DNA from: Saussurea involucrata
Lineage: Eukaryota; Streptophyta; Magnoliopsida; Asterales; Asteraceae
Direction of reading: 5' to 3'
DNA: 64,000 bases
NCBI GenBank assembly: GCA_033807775.1
Contig: CM066327.1
Location: forward strand, 76,824,795-76,888,794
Shown here: piece by piece, positions 33,827 through 45,804 of the stretch
Numbering within the stretch: the stretch's first letter is position 1
How the letters are laid out: every line of letters starts with the position of its first letter
Notes under the pieces: generated by a model
Database searches by the model: none
What the model saw: the letters and a program-made list of their open reading frames with translations, nothing else
Told to the model about the DNA's origin: nothing
Position numbers and translations under genes: made by a program

Positions 33827-34002
33827 AGTGGTATAAGAGCGAATTGTTTAATCTCATAAACAAGATCTTGCTTATACTAATCTTTTCTCTTCCTTACTAT
33901 TTCTCATTATCGACTTTTCGGTTACCTTCAAACCGATTCGGTTTCTTTCGAACCAGAGACGACTCGATGGTTGACACATGTCCATTCAGTTACCTTAGGA
34001 AT
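33827..34002 (+). other. S1 primer site, leader and gag start
   Basis: TGGTATAAGAGC (33829-33840) is the tRNA-Met primer site with one mismatch. The leader leads to an ATG at 33967 and 12 codons, which reach the inversion breakpoint in the correct frame to meet the gag body at 24365. Confidence 0.75.
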
Positions 34003-34046
34003 TAAAGATTAAATTCGCATGCCAAATTCAAAATTTGGGGGCAAAC
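34003..34046 (+). other. T1 polypurine tract
   Basis: The sequence 'aaaatttgggggcaaac' directly precedes an LTR start and fits a Tat plus-strand primer. It is the only internal T1 sequence on this side of the inversion, so integrase had already been lost or was removed in the event. Confidence 0.7.
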
Positions 34047-34896
34047 TGTTTGGGTAAAAAATCACACCTCACGATTAAGATAAGGTAAGGTCTCTTAAAT
34101 TATGTATTAAGATAAGGTCTCTTAAATTATGCACAACAAATCTTGTATTAAGATAAGGTCTCTTAAATTATGCACGACCGTATCTTTGATTATCGCCAGC
34201 AAGGCACCCCCGTCGTACGATCGAAATATTCCCCGAAACGGACGACCATCGTACAATTATCCTTGACACTAACCTACTAACGGTCGACAAGTGTTTCTTT
34301 GATAGCTATTTAATGCAGGTCAAGCACCATAAAGGACAACGGTCATAATTGAAGACCACAATCAAGTGCATTCAATGCCAAGGACCGTTTTCCACATTTA
34401 TAAAGGTCATTAATGATGCCAAAGCATATATATTCCAAGGCTAAAGACACATTCGAGACATCTGATTTCCAGAGCTATACAACGAATCCTCTGCAATCAA
34501 CAACCGATTCTCAGAAACTTACCAGAAGCATTCTCGAAGTGTTCGAACAATCATTCACATCTTCCTTCGAAGAAACGCACGACGAAGCATTCTTACGCAC
34601 AACACACGACATTAGTTTCTTACAATTAAGTCTATTTCTTCTGTAATTGAAATCTATTGTACTCATGACACTTATTACTAAAGGACGTCGTCCCTGTTTG
34701 ACGACCATAGTGCACCGTCGACTTCTATAGTTGACCACGGTTTTTACCCTCGACGGTGTTTTCCACGTCACCAAATTCTCCCGTCTCTTTCTATTTTGCT
34801 TATCTGTCATACAATTTGTCGCGTGATTCATTTCTTTAGTTGTTAAAGCTCCACATCGACCTTAAGTTATCTTTTGGGTGATTTTTTGCATTAACA
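34047..34896 (+). repeat. T1 3' LTR
   Basis: 850 bp, TGTTTGGG...TTGCATTAACA, followed by ggtgt (34897-34901). This is the reverse complement of the acacc next to the T1 5' LTR. Near its start a 26-bp unit with 'aagataaggtctcttaaatt' occurs three times (about 34078-34172). Confidence 0.88.
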
Positions 34897-34901
34897 GGTG
34901 T

Positions 34902-35519
34902 TTTGTCATGTCAAAATGGGTATGCCCTTTTCGTTTTTCTAAGAGGTTATGTCTCCTTTTTCCAAAAAAATAAAATAAAATTGTATTTGGTTCTCTTTCA
35001 AATAGCAGCACATGAAGCAGCCCAAGAAAATAACACAAATCAAATCCTCCTAGCCTTTAATGTAATCCTAAACCCAATCTTTTTCAATTAAATTTGGTAT
35101 GTTCAATGATTGTATGCTTTGAAGAACACTTTTTGACTGAATACAAATGTAAATGAAAGACGAAGGGAAACAAAGTGTTCAAATTTATGTATGATTAGTG
35201 ATTGTAGGATTTATCAAGATCCGGTTTTTATAACATATATGTTGGATTTTATTTTGTAAACAAGTTGCAAAAAAAAAGAAAACAACCTGTTAATGCCTAC
35301 ATTGCCCTTTTAAATCTAAGAACAACATGTTATCGCATTGAGAACTCCGCTATCTAGCAATTCCAAACATATCAACCTTGATTTCATATACCATATAAAA
35401 CCATGAAATTAACTTCGTGAATGGCGGAAAATAGTAGAAGACACGAAACAGGAGTTCCATTTCTAGTTATCAGTTTCAAAGTCGATATGCTCAGTGCAGC
35501 AACATGCACGGGTGCATAA

Positions 35520-35589
<70 letters not shown>

Positions 35590-35711
35590 TGTGTGTGTTT
35601 GTGTGTGCGCACGTATGTGTGTAGACGGAGGATCGTGTGAGAAAAGAGTTAAGGTAAGAAGATAAGAAGGGATCTTTGTGCATGCGTGTGTGTCCTCATT
35701 ATCTTCATTTC
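34902..35711. other. Unrecognised non-coding DNA with microsatellites
   Basis: This is the other flank of T1. It has no convincing ORF. A (TA)n(TG)n tract lies at about 35523-35610. Confidence 0.5.
35523..35610. repeat. (TA)n(TG)n compound microsatellite
   Basis: About 18 TA units run into TG units with interruptions. A His/Thr-rich open frame on the minus strand is an artefact of it. Confidence 0.95.
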
Positions 35712-36008
35712 TGTTGGCCCCAATAAGGGTACTACAAGGGTTTAGTTTGCAGTAGGGGGAGGGGTGAATACAAATACAAAATTATAAATTTCAAATTTGT
35801 TTATTGATTATTAAGTAAATTAAAAACACAATTTACAGATTGTTGGGGAAATAGATAAGGTAAACCTAATCTAAACAATCTAAGAATCACTAAGTTTCAT
35901 GCACAAAGAAATAAGAACAAGAGAGAAGGGAGTTTGAAGAAAAAGGATTTTCTTCAAATGAAGCAGTAGAGGGGGATCCTTCAAAACTGAAGGTTTTCTC
36001 ATCTATTT
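35712..36008 (-). repeat. Copia LTR fragment cut by the chromovirus
   Basis: On the minus strand it ends GGCCAACA at 35712 and has the SIRE-like 'ttgtattcacccc' region. Its upstream part stops at the chromovirus LTR start (36009), close to where its TATA region should be. No primer site follows it. Confidence 0.7.
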
Positions 36009-37537
36009 TGTAATAACCCAGTTTAGAAAGAAAAATAATAAAATGAAGTCTTGTGGCCAAAGAGTGAAAAAGCGAAGTTTAGTGTTCTTGTGGGATTGTT
36101 ATAAATAAGGGGAGAAACCCTAATAACTCTGATTGGATTCAATAACATTGTGTGCGGCTGAAGGTGTGATTTGAGGTGTGCAAAGGATTAGGAACTTCTT
36201 GAAAGGTTCATCCAGGAATCAAGGATTCAAGATTTCCGTGTGTGGAGCGTACTCTTCTTCTAGGTAACCATCTCTCCCTTGCTGTGTGTTTTCTTTGATT
36301 TATTTGGAATCTCTTCATTCTCTGGAATGTGAGACTTTAGGGCAGGATTAGAAATTTGGAGTGAAATCAATTGATTTATAGTCGAAAGGGGATTTAATTG
36401 CCTTCCTTTTTGTTTCCAAATATTTTTATCGAGTCCTGTTGCCTTAGCGTAGAAACCCAGTTTTGTAATGAATTGGGGAATTTGCGGTTATTTCGATCAG
36501 AGAGTTTCAGGAATCCGAAACCGGAAGTCATGGGATCCGAAATGCATCCGGAATCCGGAACCGGAAGTCATGGGACCCGGTATGTATCCGGAAACCAGAA
36601 CTTGTCCGGAATCTAGCGGATCCGGTATGAATCCGGAAACCGAATTGTGTCCGGAGGTGGGAATTTCGGAATCCGGAAGGGAATCCGGAAAGGGTAGATC
36701 CAGAATCGGGACTGTTATGTCTAAGAATCCGGAGTAGGAGGGTATAAGAGTTTAGTCATTGAGAACTGTTAGTGACTCATCCATTCTCGTGTGTCGAGTG
36801 CCGTTGTAGGTACAATTAGAAGGTAGCGGTATCAAGTAAGGGCATCTAGCGTGGACGTCAGGTGAGTCTTTCTAAACCCAAATCTTGTACAAGTGAGATT
36901 ATTTATACATGTATTCAACTTATGCGTATCAACTATTTTCTTTGTTTACAAAATGAAGTGTGTGTAGCTAAATGAACGATTTAAATGTGGATAGACATGC
37001 TATGGTCATGGTGTGAATGGGGGTGTGTCCCATAATAATTATATATATATATATATATGAATTTATTCCATATATGGGCGGTATGTGCCCTATTACGCTG
37101 TCACGGTGTGTGTGACTTTAGTGTATGTCATTAGCATGTGTCATGGTATGCATATCATGTAAGTGTGCTTCATTATGGATTCGCATAAACTCCCTTGTTG
37201 CTAATTTTATAAATCTTGTTCTTCATGTTGTGGACTTGTTTTGAGGGAACTCACTAGACCCTATGGTCTAACCCTCGCTTTTCAAAACTAAAACCTTTTC
37301 AGGTAAGCAAGTAGCTGAGAGCTCGCTTAGAGGATTGGCAAGACGTGAGTCGGAGCTTGCGTATAGAAGGATTAGAAGACTTTCCCTTTTATTTTGTAGT
37401 TATGTTTTCAGCTATAGTTAGGGTTATTTCCGTGAACCCAATCTGTAATCTTGATAGTGTGACTATGTTGAGCCATTTTTGGCGTTTTGAATTAAAGAGG
37501 TAGGTTTTGGCATGATTGTTTGGTGTGGGTTGTTACA
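36009..37537 (+). repeat. Chromovirus 5' LTR
   Basis: 1529 bp, TGTAATAACCC...GGGTTGTTACA. A TATAAATA box lies close to the start (36100-36107), followed by a 'gaaaccctaa' leader. The long downstream part contains a CCGGAA array and an (AT)n run at 37041-37059. The primer site follows three bases after the LTR. Confidence 0.85.
36505..36735. repeat. CCGGAA-rich array
   Basis: I count nine CCGGAA words within about 230 bp, most in the context 'aatccggaa', plus a doubled block ending 'ccggaagtcatggga'. They read as irregular direct repeats inside the transcribed part of the LTR. Confidence 0.8.
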
Positions 37538-38868
37538 GTTGGTATCAGAGCTCTAGTTAAAGGGATTTTGGTGACCGGATGGGCCTAAACTTAAACTGTA
37601 GAGTAGGAGGACACAACTGAGATATAGGAAGCCTTTAGGGAAGACTTTGATCACCGAGAATTCAGGACGATGGTAGTGAGGACTCTCATGTAAGTTAAAT
37701 TCAAATCACATCTGGCCAATGTCATTGTGAATTTACAGGTGCGTGGGTGTGCTTGATTACTGTGGTTCAGATGATCGATGGAGGCGGTAGTGTGTAGAGA
37801 AGTCTAACCTTGCCATGATGGTGATGGTTTGGTGTGTTGTGCGAGATCGTTCATGGTGTGATTGATGACACCATGTAGAGTGTTGTTTGAATTATGAGGG
37901 GTCGTGTGAGGTAGAATCTCTTGGGTTCATAAGAGGAGAATAATTGATGGGAGGTGAGCTCTTAATTTCTGATGATTCTTCATTCTGGGAGTTTTAGATG
38001 TCGATGAATTGGGATCTTGAGAGTTTCAACTTAAGAATCGGGAAGTAGAGATGCGTTTTCTAACTCTTTAGTCGGTGGAAGAGTGGCAAGGGTGGTTAAG
38101 AAATGGTAGACGTGTTGGCTGGAAATATGAGGCGAGGATAGGACGAAAAGGGGCAAATGAAAAAGAGCTATTGTTGGTTAACCTAGTTGGGGTCGAAGTG
38201 AAGCCACATATTTTGCAAACCCGTAGTCAAGTGGTCACGGTGAAGTTGGGGCATACAAGTGTGTAGGGAAGCACCGGTACCGAAGGTTGATGCAAATGGG
38301 AGGAACCTGATGGTTTGATCGGAAGTAGGGCGTCAGTGTTGATTTGTTGTGACTGCAAACGGTTGACCTTCTTAGAGCGAATAGCCATCAATGTAAAGTG
38401 AGTCATGCATTATATTTTCAAACAAGTTACTTGAGTCTTTCGTGTCAAATATATGTGTGTGTGCATGAGTGTGGGTGCCTTGTGAGTTTCTGGATTTGAA
38501 AATGAGTTGGCACGTGCAAGCGTGTGCTTGAGAGAAAATACGTTTTTACTTATGTTGTGTGATGAATTTTGAATTTGGGGAAATAGCGACTTATTTCACG
38601 TCTTTTACAAGTGAATTAACCTTTGTTCTAGAAATCATAAAAACATTTGATCACATGGTTTTATAAGCGGAGTCAGTGTGGACACGTTATTGTCATATCG
38701 GCGAGTGTGAGAGTCGACTGACTCTCCCAGTGTGGGTGATTTTTCCGTATTTTAAAATTTGTACAAAAAGAGTTTCAGTGAATGCACTTTTGATTGATAG
38801 ACAAGGTTGTGAGATATCATGGGTTGCGGGTGAGCGATCCTCGAGATCGATGTGTGTGTGACTATTCC
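37538..38868 (+). other. Chromovirus primer site and decayed leader/gag region
   Basis: TGGTATCAGAGCT at 37540-37552 matches initiator tRNA-Met. The rest has no convincing frame up to the C2 insertion. Confidence 0.65.
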
Positions 38869-39149
38869 TGTTAGGGTCAATTAATGGTTGAATAGAAGTT
38901 CAAGGGCTGGTTTGTAATTGTTTATTTTGAGCCTTGTTAGTGAACGGGCAGTGGGCTTGTTACCACGGGCCCAGCATATAAATAGTTTTGTTTAGCCTTT
39001 GTTTTAGGCTAGTTGTCATTTTTGCTTTCCTAATCATATTGTAAACACTCTACATATTGAAAGCGAATTGAATGACCAGTTGAAATCATACCGTATTGTT
39101 ATTCATATATTGATTTCTTATTGTTCATTGCACGGATCTGGAACTCACA
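38869..39149 (+). repeat. C2 5' LTR
   Basis: 281 bp with a TATAAATA box at 38977-38984. It is nearly identical to the 3' LTR at 60658-60938, with only a few differences by eye (for example gggcagtggg versus gggtcgtggg). Confidence 0.95.
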
Positions 39150-39740
39150 ATTGGTATCAGAGCAAACGGACGAAACGATTCAAAGTGATTCTTGATTTCT
39201 GTAAGAATTTCTATTCAAAAGTCGACTGTGTTCTTGTGCTCTTGAAAATCTCATATTTTGATTCTGACAAAATTGATTAATTTCGTATATCATACTTGGT
39301 TAGTATCATCATTATATGCAAATCTGCAAGTTTACACACCTTAATTCGACTGTTTGATTGTGTTATTAGCAAAATCAAAATTTTCAAGTTTTATCTCCGT
39401 TCTTGCTAAAAATCGAATTTTTACCATCAAAACTTGTTGTTTTTGCTTCAAAATCGATTTGGGTATTGTTATTTTTGTGTTTGGTCGAGTTCCTAATCTT
39501 TCAGGAACGATTTTGAGCAACCCTAATCGATTTCCAATCGAATTAGAAACCACAGCCGCAGTTACCGGATACCACAGTCGTGGTTACCGGGTTCATACAG
39601 TTGTTACCGGGTAAGTCCTTATTCCCTCTTGTTACCGGATAATCTCATAACTTACAGACTATCTCAGTACTTACTGGACATAACTCCCGGTAAGTCCTAG
39701 ATACCGGTAAGCCCTCGCATTCGGTAAACTCATCCGGTAA
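39150..39740 (+). other. C2 primer site and leader with CCGGTAA words
   Basis: TGGTATCAGAGC (39152-39163) is the tRNA-Met primer site. From about 39555 to 39740 the words ttaccgg and ccggtaa occur about eight times in both orientations. Similar words recur at about 41878-41925, just after RT. Confidence 0.8.
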
Positions 39741-40240
39741 TGTTGATCCAAACTCTCAGTGATTTGATAATGACCCATTAAAACACTTAGTGAAAATTAT
39801 AAGTAGACAATATGTATTAGAGTTTCACTATCGCTGATAAGTACTATGTATCTAACAGTACCGCTGATAGGAAACTCATGCTCTTTAATTTTACCATTCA
39901 GCGAACTCTGTTCATTTATAAGCTCTGAGTCTGTTCAGTCTTATTGATGATCGCTGATAGTTTAGTTGTTTACTTATGATACCTGAAGACAAGTTTCACG
40001 TAAACTATGTTCTACGCTGAAGTCGAAGATCAAGCTCAAGAACAGCGACAAGTCTACTAATGAACTGATGCGGATATCAGCGAAGCCAAGACCTGTCCAC
40101 TCAACGCAAAGTATCAAGTAGAAGACTTCAGCGATTGCTGAGCTTTGTCACTCGCTGATAAAGTACTGTTCAACAAGCGCTGATCATGAGGTCTACTCTA
40201 CAAGTTACTTTTGTCTTTCCCCCTTGCACGTCTCCGTACG
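39741..40240 (+). repeat. Truncated S1-family LTR
   Basis: It starts TGTTGATCC like the S1 LTR and follows it closely for 500 bp, then switches inside 'cgtctccgtacga' to copia integrase-linker coding sequence. The downstream half of the LTR is absent. A deletion therefore ran from inside this LTR into the pol of C2. Confidence 0.8.
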
Positions 40241-41922
40241 AGGGAGTATTAATAGGATACTCCATGCAGGCTAAGCCATATCGTGTTTACAACAAACGGA
40301 CTAAAACCGTTACTGAGAGTGTAAACGTGACATTCGACGAAGCCGCAGATTTTGCTTCTGAACAAATCAGTTCATAACCCGGTTTAACTGGCGTGCTAGC
40401 TTCCGAACTTCCACGTTCGGGATCTGCACAAGCGACAGTAAATCTGAATCATGCATCTTCATCGAATGCTGATATTTCAGATTTAGATTTACTGTTCCAA
40501 TATTTTTATGATGACATACTTAACGTTTCTACCCCTCATGTCTCATCGAATGCTGATATTTCAGATTTATGATTTACCGTTCCACATATTTTTATGATTC
40601 GGTGAATCTATCCGGTCCGCCGCTTTCGACAAGCACGCCTTCCATCACTGTGGAGACATCTCAACCGTCATCATCAACTTCATCTGATACTACTACCCCC
40701 CGGAGGAACCAATAATAGACCCGGAGATCGTTCCTAATGATTCGTCATCTGCTATAATCGATGATCAGCCTCTGCATTCATCGGAACCAGAAGTTGCTCA
40801 ACCTTCGACGAATCCTCCCCGTCTCCTCCCAGAAATCAACCGGCTACACTTAAAGCGGTACAAGACCTTCCATCTGGTAACTATGTGGATCCGGACGCCT
40901 CACATTCAATTCAGCAGCTGCTTCCACACACCACCAAATGGACGAAAGCTCATCCCCTACACCAAATCATCGGTGATCCCTCCACACCAGTCCAAACGCG
41001 AGGCGCATCAGCTAATTTCTGCCTCTTCTCCGGCTTCTTGAGTAAGATCGAGCCGACATCCATACGCGAAGCACTCGAAGATCCGGAATAGGTGATAGCC
41101 ATGCAAGAAGAGCTCAACCAATTCGAGGCTCTCAAGGTATGGCGACTTGTCCCACGTCCAACCCACAAGACGGTGATCGGAACCAAGTGGATCTTCAAGA
41201 ACAAGAAGGACAAGGACGGCATCGTAGTCCACAACAAGGCGCGTCTCGTGGCTAAGGGATACCGTCAGCAAGAAGGGATTGACTACAACGAGACATACGC
41301 TCCGGTGGCGAGAATAGAAGCTATACGTATGTTCCTTGCATACGTCGCGTACAAGAATTTTACGGTCTTCCAAATGGATGTGAAGACTGCATTCCTTAAC
41401 GGCGATCTCAAGGAAGAAGTGTACGTGTCGCAACCGGATAGGTTCGTGGACGAGAAGAAGTCTGATCATGTCTATATACTAGACAAGGCGTTATGCGGAC
41501 TGAAGCAAGCTCCACAGGCCTGGTATGATACTCTAACTGCGTTTTTGATAAAGTCGGAATTCACACGAGGTAAAATCGACTCAACTCTTTTTATCAAAAA
41601 CGAAAAAGGTCATATTGTCCTAGTAGAAGTGTATGTAGATGACATAATTTTCGGTTCTACTAATCCTCAATATGCTAAGAACTTTGCCAAGTTAATGGGA
41701 CAATTTTTCAAAATGAGTATGCTTTGTGAGATGAATTTCTTCCTTGGTCTTCAAGTTAAACAACTGTCGACCAGGATATTCATAAACCAGGCTAAGTACA
41801 TTCGGGATATTCTTAAGAAATTCCAGATAGAACAGTCCTCACCGATGACATACCCTCACCCGATAAGCTTCCTTTGTCCGGTAACCTTTACTAACCCGGT
41901 AACTCCTATGGTTATCCGGTAA
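40241..41922 (+). pseudogene. C2 pol remnant: integrase end, linker and reverse transcriptase
   Basis: It opens with GVLIGYSMQAKPYRVYNKRT, the end of a copia integrase, and stops at 40377. A decayed Pro/Ser-rich linker follows. From 40885 one frame holds the RT with a TAG at 41089-41091. RT has IGTKWIFKNKKDKDG, FQMDVKTAFLNGDLKEEVYV and the catalytic VYVDDIIFGS. After KKFQIEQSSPM the family sequence is lost in CCGGTAA-type DNA, and no RNase H follows. It is closest to SIRE-like RT. Confidence 0.85.
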
Positions 41923-42144
41923 CCCCTATCTGTCAGGTCAGTTTTGCTTGTCCGGATACCCTGTTTATCCGGACACTGCTCGAGTCCAATTCCTTTGCAT
42001 TCTCACACATTGGCAATCCCAATGTCATGCTCCTACAGCCAGTCCTCAATCAACTGATGATTGAGCCATTCAAATGCTAAGGTACGCATTAAAGATGATT
42101 TTATCCCGTCCATTATCTAACACTGTGCTTTACAGGTATTATAC
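41923..42144 (+). other. C2 spacer between RT and third ORF
   Basis: Non-coding, with CCGGTAA/CCGGATA words at its start and a possible splice acceptor 'tttacag' at about 42135, 10 bp before the third-ORF ATG. Confidence 0.55.
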
Positions 42145-43280
42145 ATGGCGGAACAACAAGAGCAACCACAGCAAAACATCCCTCCGTAAGAGGATGTCAT
42201 AGACGACGAGGCCGACAATGCCCTGGTTCCCGTGGATCAGGAAATTGAGATCAATCCGAACAACCACCACCTTGACGTTGTGGCATTCCGACCCGATCAT
42301 CGAGTGGTTGTTGATATTTTGCTCAGCCACCCGCTTCACCGAGCACTGACCGCGACAACTGATGTACCGCTCATATATGTACATCAAGTCTGGCATACGG
42401 CGAGGGTGGTCACTGTCAACAACGTTCAGACCATCACTGCCAACATCGATCACCATCCGTTCACTCTCACACTGGAATCATTCCGCCGACTATTGTCCCT
42501 GCCGGAACCGACTGCCGGAGGCCATGCAGCATACGCACCCACCATCGATGATGTCACACTGTGTGCTGAAGTTCGTGCGCTAGGATATCGCCACGACCTT
42601 GACCGCTCGTCCGCTTTCAACAGGAAATTCATTGCCCCGGTGTCTATCCTCTCGATGGAAGGGGATAGACCAATGCACCGTAGACTTCCTACGTTTATTT
42701 CATGCCGTTGTCTACAATTGGCACATAGACTACGCAGCAGTTATTTGGTGTGAAATGGTGCTAGCCATTAGACAGACCGACGGTACCAAAAAGAAGTTCC
42801 TTCCATTTCCCCCGTTCTTTGCTCTAGCCGTTCGCCAACACATGGATGCGAACCCTCTGATCCCACGACGAATCAACCATATGGTATGTCCTCATCACAA
42901 TCAACAATACTTGGTGATTCGTAATCCATCTGCCACCCCATCCATGCCTATACCTGAACATTTACTGGCATACGCGGACCCCAATGCACTGGGTGTGATA
43001 GAATATAGGCAAGAGTTAGGGAATCCCATGGTCCATCCAGCGCCGGAGGGACCTCCCCAGGGACTTAGACCTGAGCGACGTGAGGGTCCTAGGACAAGAG
43101 GAGGTAGGGCCCGGGCAGCAGGGGCTCCCGGGCGGGGTGTGTTGAGAATTCATGGGAGGGGAACAGGAGCGGGCGGTGCATTGGATACGCGTCCCAGTAC
43201 TACCCAACCCCATCAAGTCGGAACAAGCAAACGACCTTCCATTCCTATCACCCGACCGACGGGCGAAGCAGGTACGTCGT
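42145..43280 (+). pseudogene. C2 third ORF, first part
   Basis: The ATG at 42145 is followed by a TAA at 42187-42189 and the same frame on to about 42660, with FRPDHRVVVDILLSHPLHRAL and PLIYVHQVWHTARVV. A frameshift near 42660 moves it to the frame with FLRLFHAVVYNWHIDYAAVIW and KKKFLPFPPFFALAVRQHM. It continues to the T2 insertion at 43281. This resembles the long third ORF of copia elements in asterids. An Arg/Gly-rich stretch precedes the insertion. Confidence 0.7.
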
Positions 43281-44525
43281 TGTTAATGCCAAAAATCGTC
43301 CAAAAATACAATTTAAGGTTGATGTAGACATTTAACAACTAAAGAAACGTATCTCGAGCCAAAAAACATAATTGCGAGAAAAAAGTAAAAGAGACAAGAG
43401 ATTTGGTGAGGCAGAAAACCCCAAAACGAGGGAAAAACTGCGGTCGACTTTGTGAGAGTCGACAGTGCACTATGGTTGCCAATCAGGGGTGATAATCCTT
43501 TTGAAACAAGTATTTTATGTACAATAAGTTACAATTTTAGAAAAAGTAAACTCAGTCGTGTGCAAATAATGTATGTCGTGCGTAAATCGTGCAAAAAAGT
43601 GTGCTTGTCGTGCGGTTTGAACTGTCGTAGTCGGGTGCCGTCGTGCGAAACTTTGCGTAAGCGAGGCATGTTCGCATACTTTGCTGTATTGAGAGAGAAA
43701 TGTAAAAATGCGGTTGTGTAGCTTGATGAATTCGTTCCTTGATCGAAGGCGGGGTAGCCTTTATATAGCTTTCGTTGGCATTAACTGCGCTTTAATGGCT
43801 GGTCTTGTAACTGCTGTCGGACATTAAATGCGCTTTGAATGTTTGGTTTTGTAACCGCTGTCGAGTCTTTAATGTCATTAAGAGCTCGTCCGTTACTGTT
43901 CGTTATGCCATGAATGTTCATAGACCTGCATTAATGAACAAGAGAAACGGTTGTTGACCATTAATGGTTAGTATAATCGTAGAACCATCTTAAGTTCTGG
44001 ACGTCGGTCTTATGGAGCATACGACCGTCGCCAAAATATAAGACCATGTATATGACTGTAAATGTCTTGTAAGACCTTATCTTAATATAGGAATGGTCTT
44101 ATGAAAATATTGTCAGACCAGGATGATGTTGAAGGATTAGGTCGTAAGACCAGTAGGTCAGGACGATGTTGTCGCAGGACCAGAGCGATATAAGACCGAT
44201 GACAGGAGACTGTTTATGTAAGACCGACGAGTCGTAACTGACGACATGTAACTGGCGACATAAGACTAGTGGCGTAGGACTAGTAACATAGTACTTAGTG
44301 ACATAAGACTAACGTTAACGATACGTGACGTGCGACACGTGTGATCATTAGATGATTATTGACCCGGGATGTCTTTTAATAACCAACTATCGTGTGTCGG
44401 GGATATGGCAATAATGGGTATTACCTTTGTCGGTCGAGGGTATGACCGTCGTAGATATCCTTGGTCATGGGTCATGTCGAGGGATTTTCTTAAGTCGGTC
44501 GAGGGTGTGATTTTTTACCCAAACA
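43281..44525 (-). repeat. T2 3' LTR
   Basis: 1245 bp; TGTTTGGGT...GGCATTAACA on the minus strand. It is preceded on that strand by the polypurine tract 'tctcggggggctaac' (44540-44526). It is very similar to the right LTR. Confidence 0.92.
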
Positions 44526-44920
44526 GTTAGCCCCCCGAGATCTGAATTTCAAAGCCATTTGAATTTCAGATCTCGCACCAAAGTAAAATGATGATTCGTG
44601 TCATTTCTGGTAATTGGATCATTAGAAGACAACCGACTTGGTCAGCTAAAATCGTGAGACCAGTCGATAGTGTTAATTAAGTTGCGACGATCGAAAGATG
44701 ATCTTTAATGCGCAATATACTTGTGGTATTCATCCACTAATGTGAAGGATGAAAAATTAACGACGATCTTAAGATGTAAGGAACCGACGATGATCGTAAG
44801 ATGATCTTTATCAAAATGAGACGTATGGGTTGGAAGACAATCGTAAGACGATTGGGCCGAAACAAAGCTTGTTGTCGATCATAAGATGATTGAACCAAGA
44901 TAAAATTTCAGAAAATCTTG

Positions 44921-45250
44921 CGATACAGTCGTTAGAGACTTATGTTCTGGCGTTTCGAGCCGATATGGTCGTCATAGACTTGTGATCTGGTGTTCATAGC
45001 CGATATGGTCGTTAGAGACTTATGATCTGGCGTTCATAGCCGATACGGTCGTTAGAGACCTATGATCTGGCGTTTCGAGCCGATACGGTCGTTAGAGACC
45101 TATGATCTGGCGTTCTGAGCCGATACGGTCGTTAGAGACCTATGATCCGGCGTTCCCAGCCGATACGGTCGTTAGAGACCTATGATCTGGCGTTCCCAGC
45201 CGATACGGTCGTTAGAGACCTATGATCTGGCGGTCCGAGCCGATGCGGCT
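44921..45250. repeat. Tandem repeat, exactly 40-bp period
   Basis: Eight units and a partial ninth, each with 'cgatacggtcgttagagacc' followed by 'tatgatctggcgttc.agc', begin every 40 bp from 44921. Units differ at a few positions. There are no unique spacers. Confidence 0.95.
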
Positions 45251-45804
45251 GACGCTCCTCCTCAGTCTTAGGAAATTTCATTCTTAATTTTGCTTTTACT
45301 ACTCGACCGTTGGTGGTCGAATCACTTGAATGTATTTGATCGAACACTCAATGAATGAAACTTACACTTCCTTTGAACTTGTGCCTTACACTTTGTGAAT
45401 ATCAACTGTGAGGTACATCATATAAAAATACACAAGAAGATATGCGACTTAGGCATCCATCATAACACAATGATTAGAATATAAGTCGTAAGACTTTTAT
45501 ATAGTTGAATCGTATAGGCAAACGTAAGTTAAAAACATAGATCGCAGGGTCGTTAGACCTTATGATCGTACGATTAAATCGTGCGACGAACTTGAGTCGT
45601 GCGTTCCTGCGAAAGTTTATTGAAGTCATACAATATACTTGGTAACTTGCTTAAGTAGAGCGATCCTGCGATAAGACAATGTCAGAGGTTGGTCGTTGGC
45701 TAACCAACGACCCTCCGATGCTTAAGTCAGTAATCGTCGTGATGAATAAAAATTGTATGAGGAAAAAGGGTTCAGAAGAAATACCTTTTTAGATGTGTCG
45801 CATT

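Larger units (their letters stand above)
24366..34002. other. Inverted segment (9637 bp)
   Basis: At 24365/24366 the S1 gag frame meets Tat RNase H sequence. At 34002/34003 the S1 5' gag start meets Tat sequence just before its polypurine tract. Both joins share a 3-bp AAT overlap. Reversing this segment makes both elements collinear and puts matching ggtgt duplications at both ends of T1. An assembly error is possible but would have to fall inside two elements at exactly matching places. Confidence 0.8.

Noticed and set aside
35384..35683. 99-codon His/Thr-rich minus-strand frame
   Set aside because: It is a translation of the (TA)n(TG)n microsatellite.
34902..35711. Possible host gene in the DNA between elements
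   Set aside because: No exon-like frame, known domain or splice pattern could be supported.
41008..41469. 153-codon minus-strand frame
   Set aside because: It is antisense to the C2 reverse transcriptase, which has clear catalytic motifs on the plus strand.
44921..45250. Regular 40-bp repeats resembling a CRISPR array
   Set aside because: Units follow each other without unique spacers, inside a plant retrotransposon.
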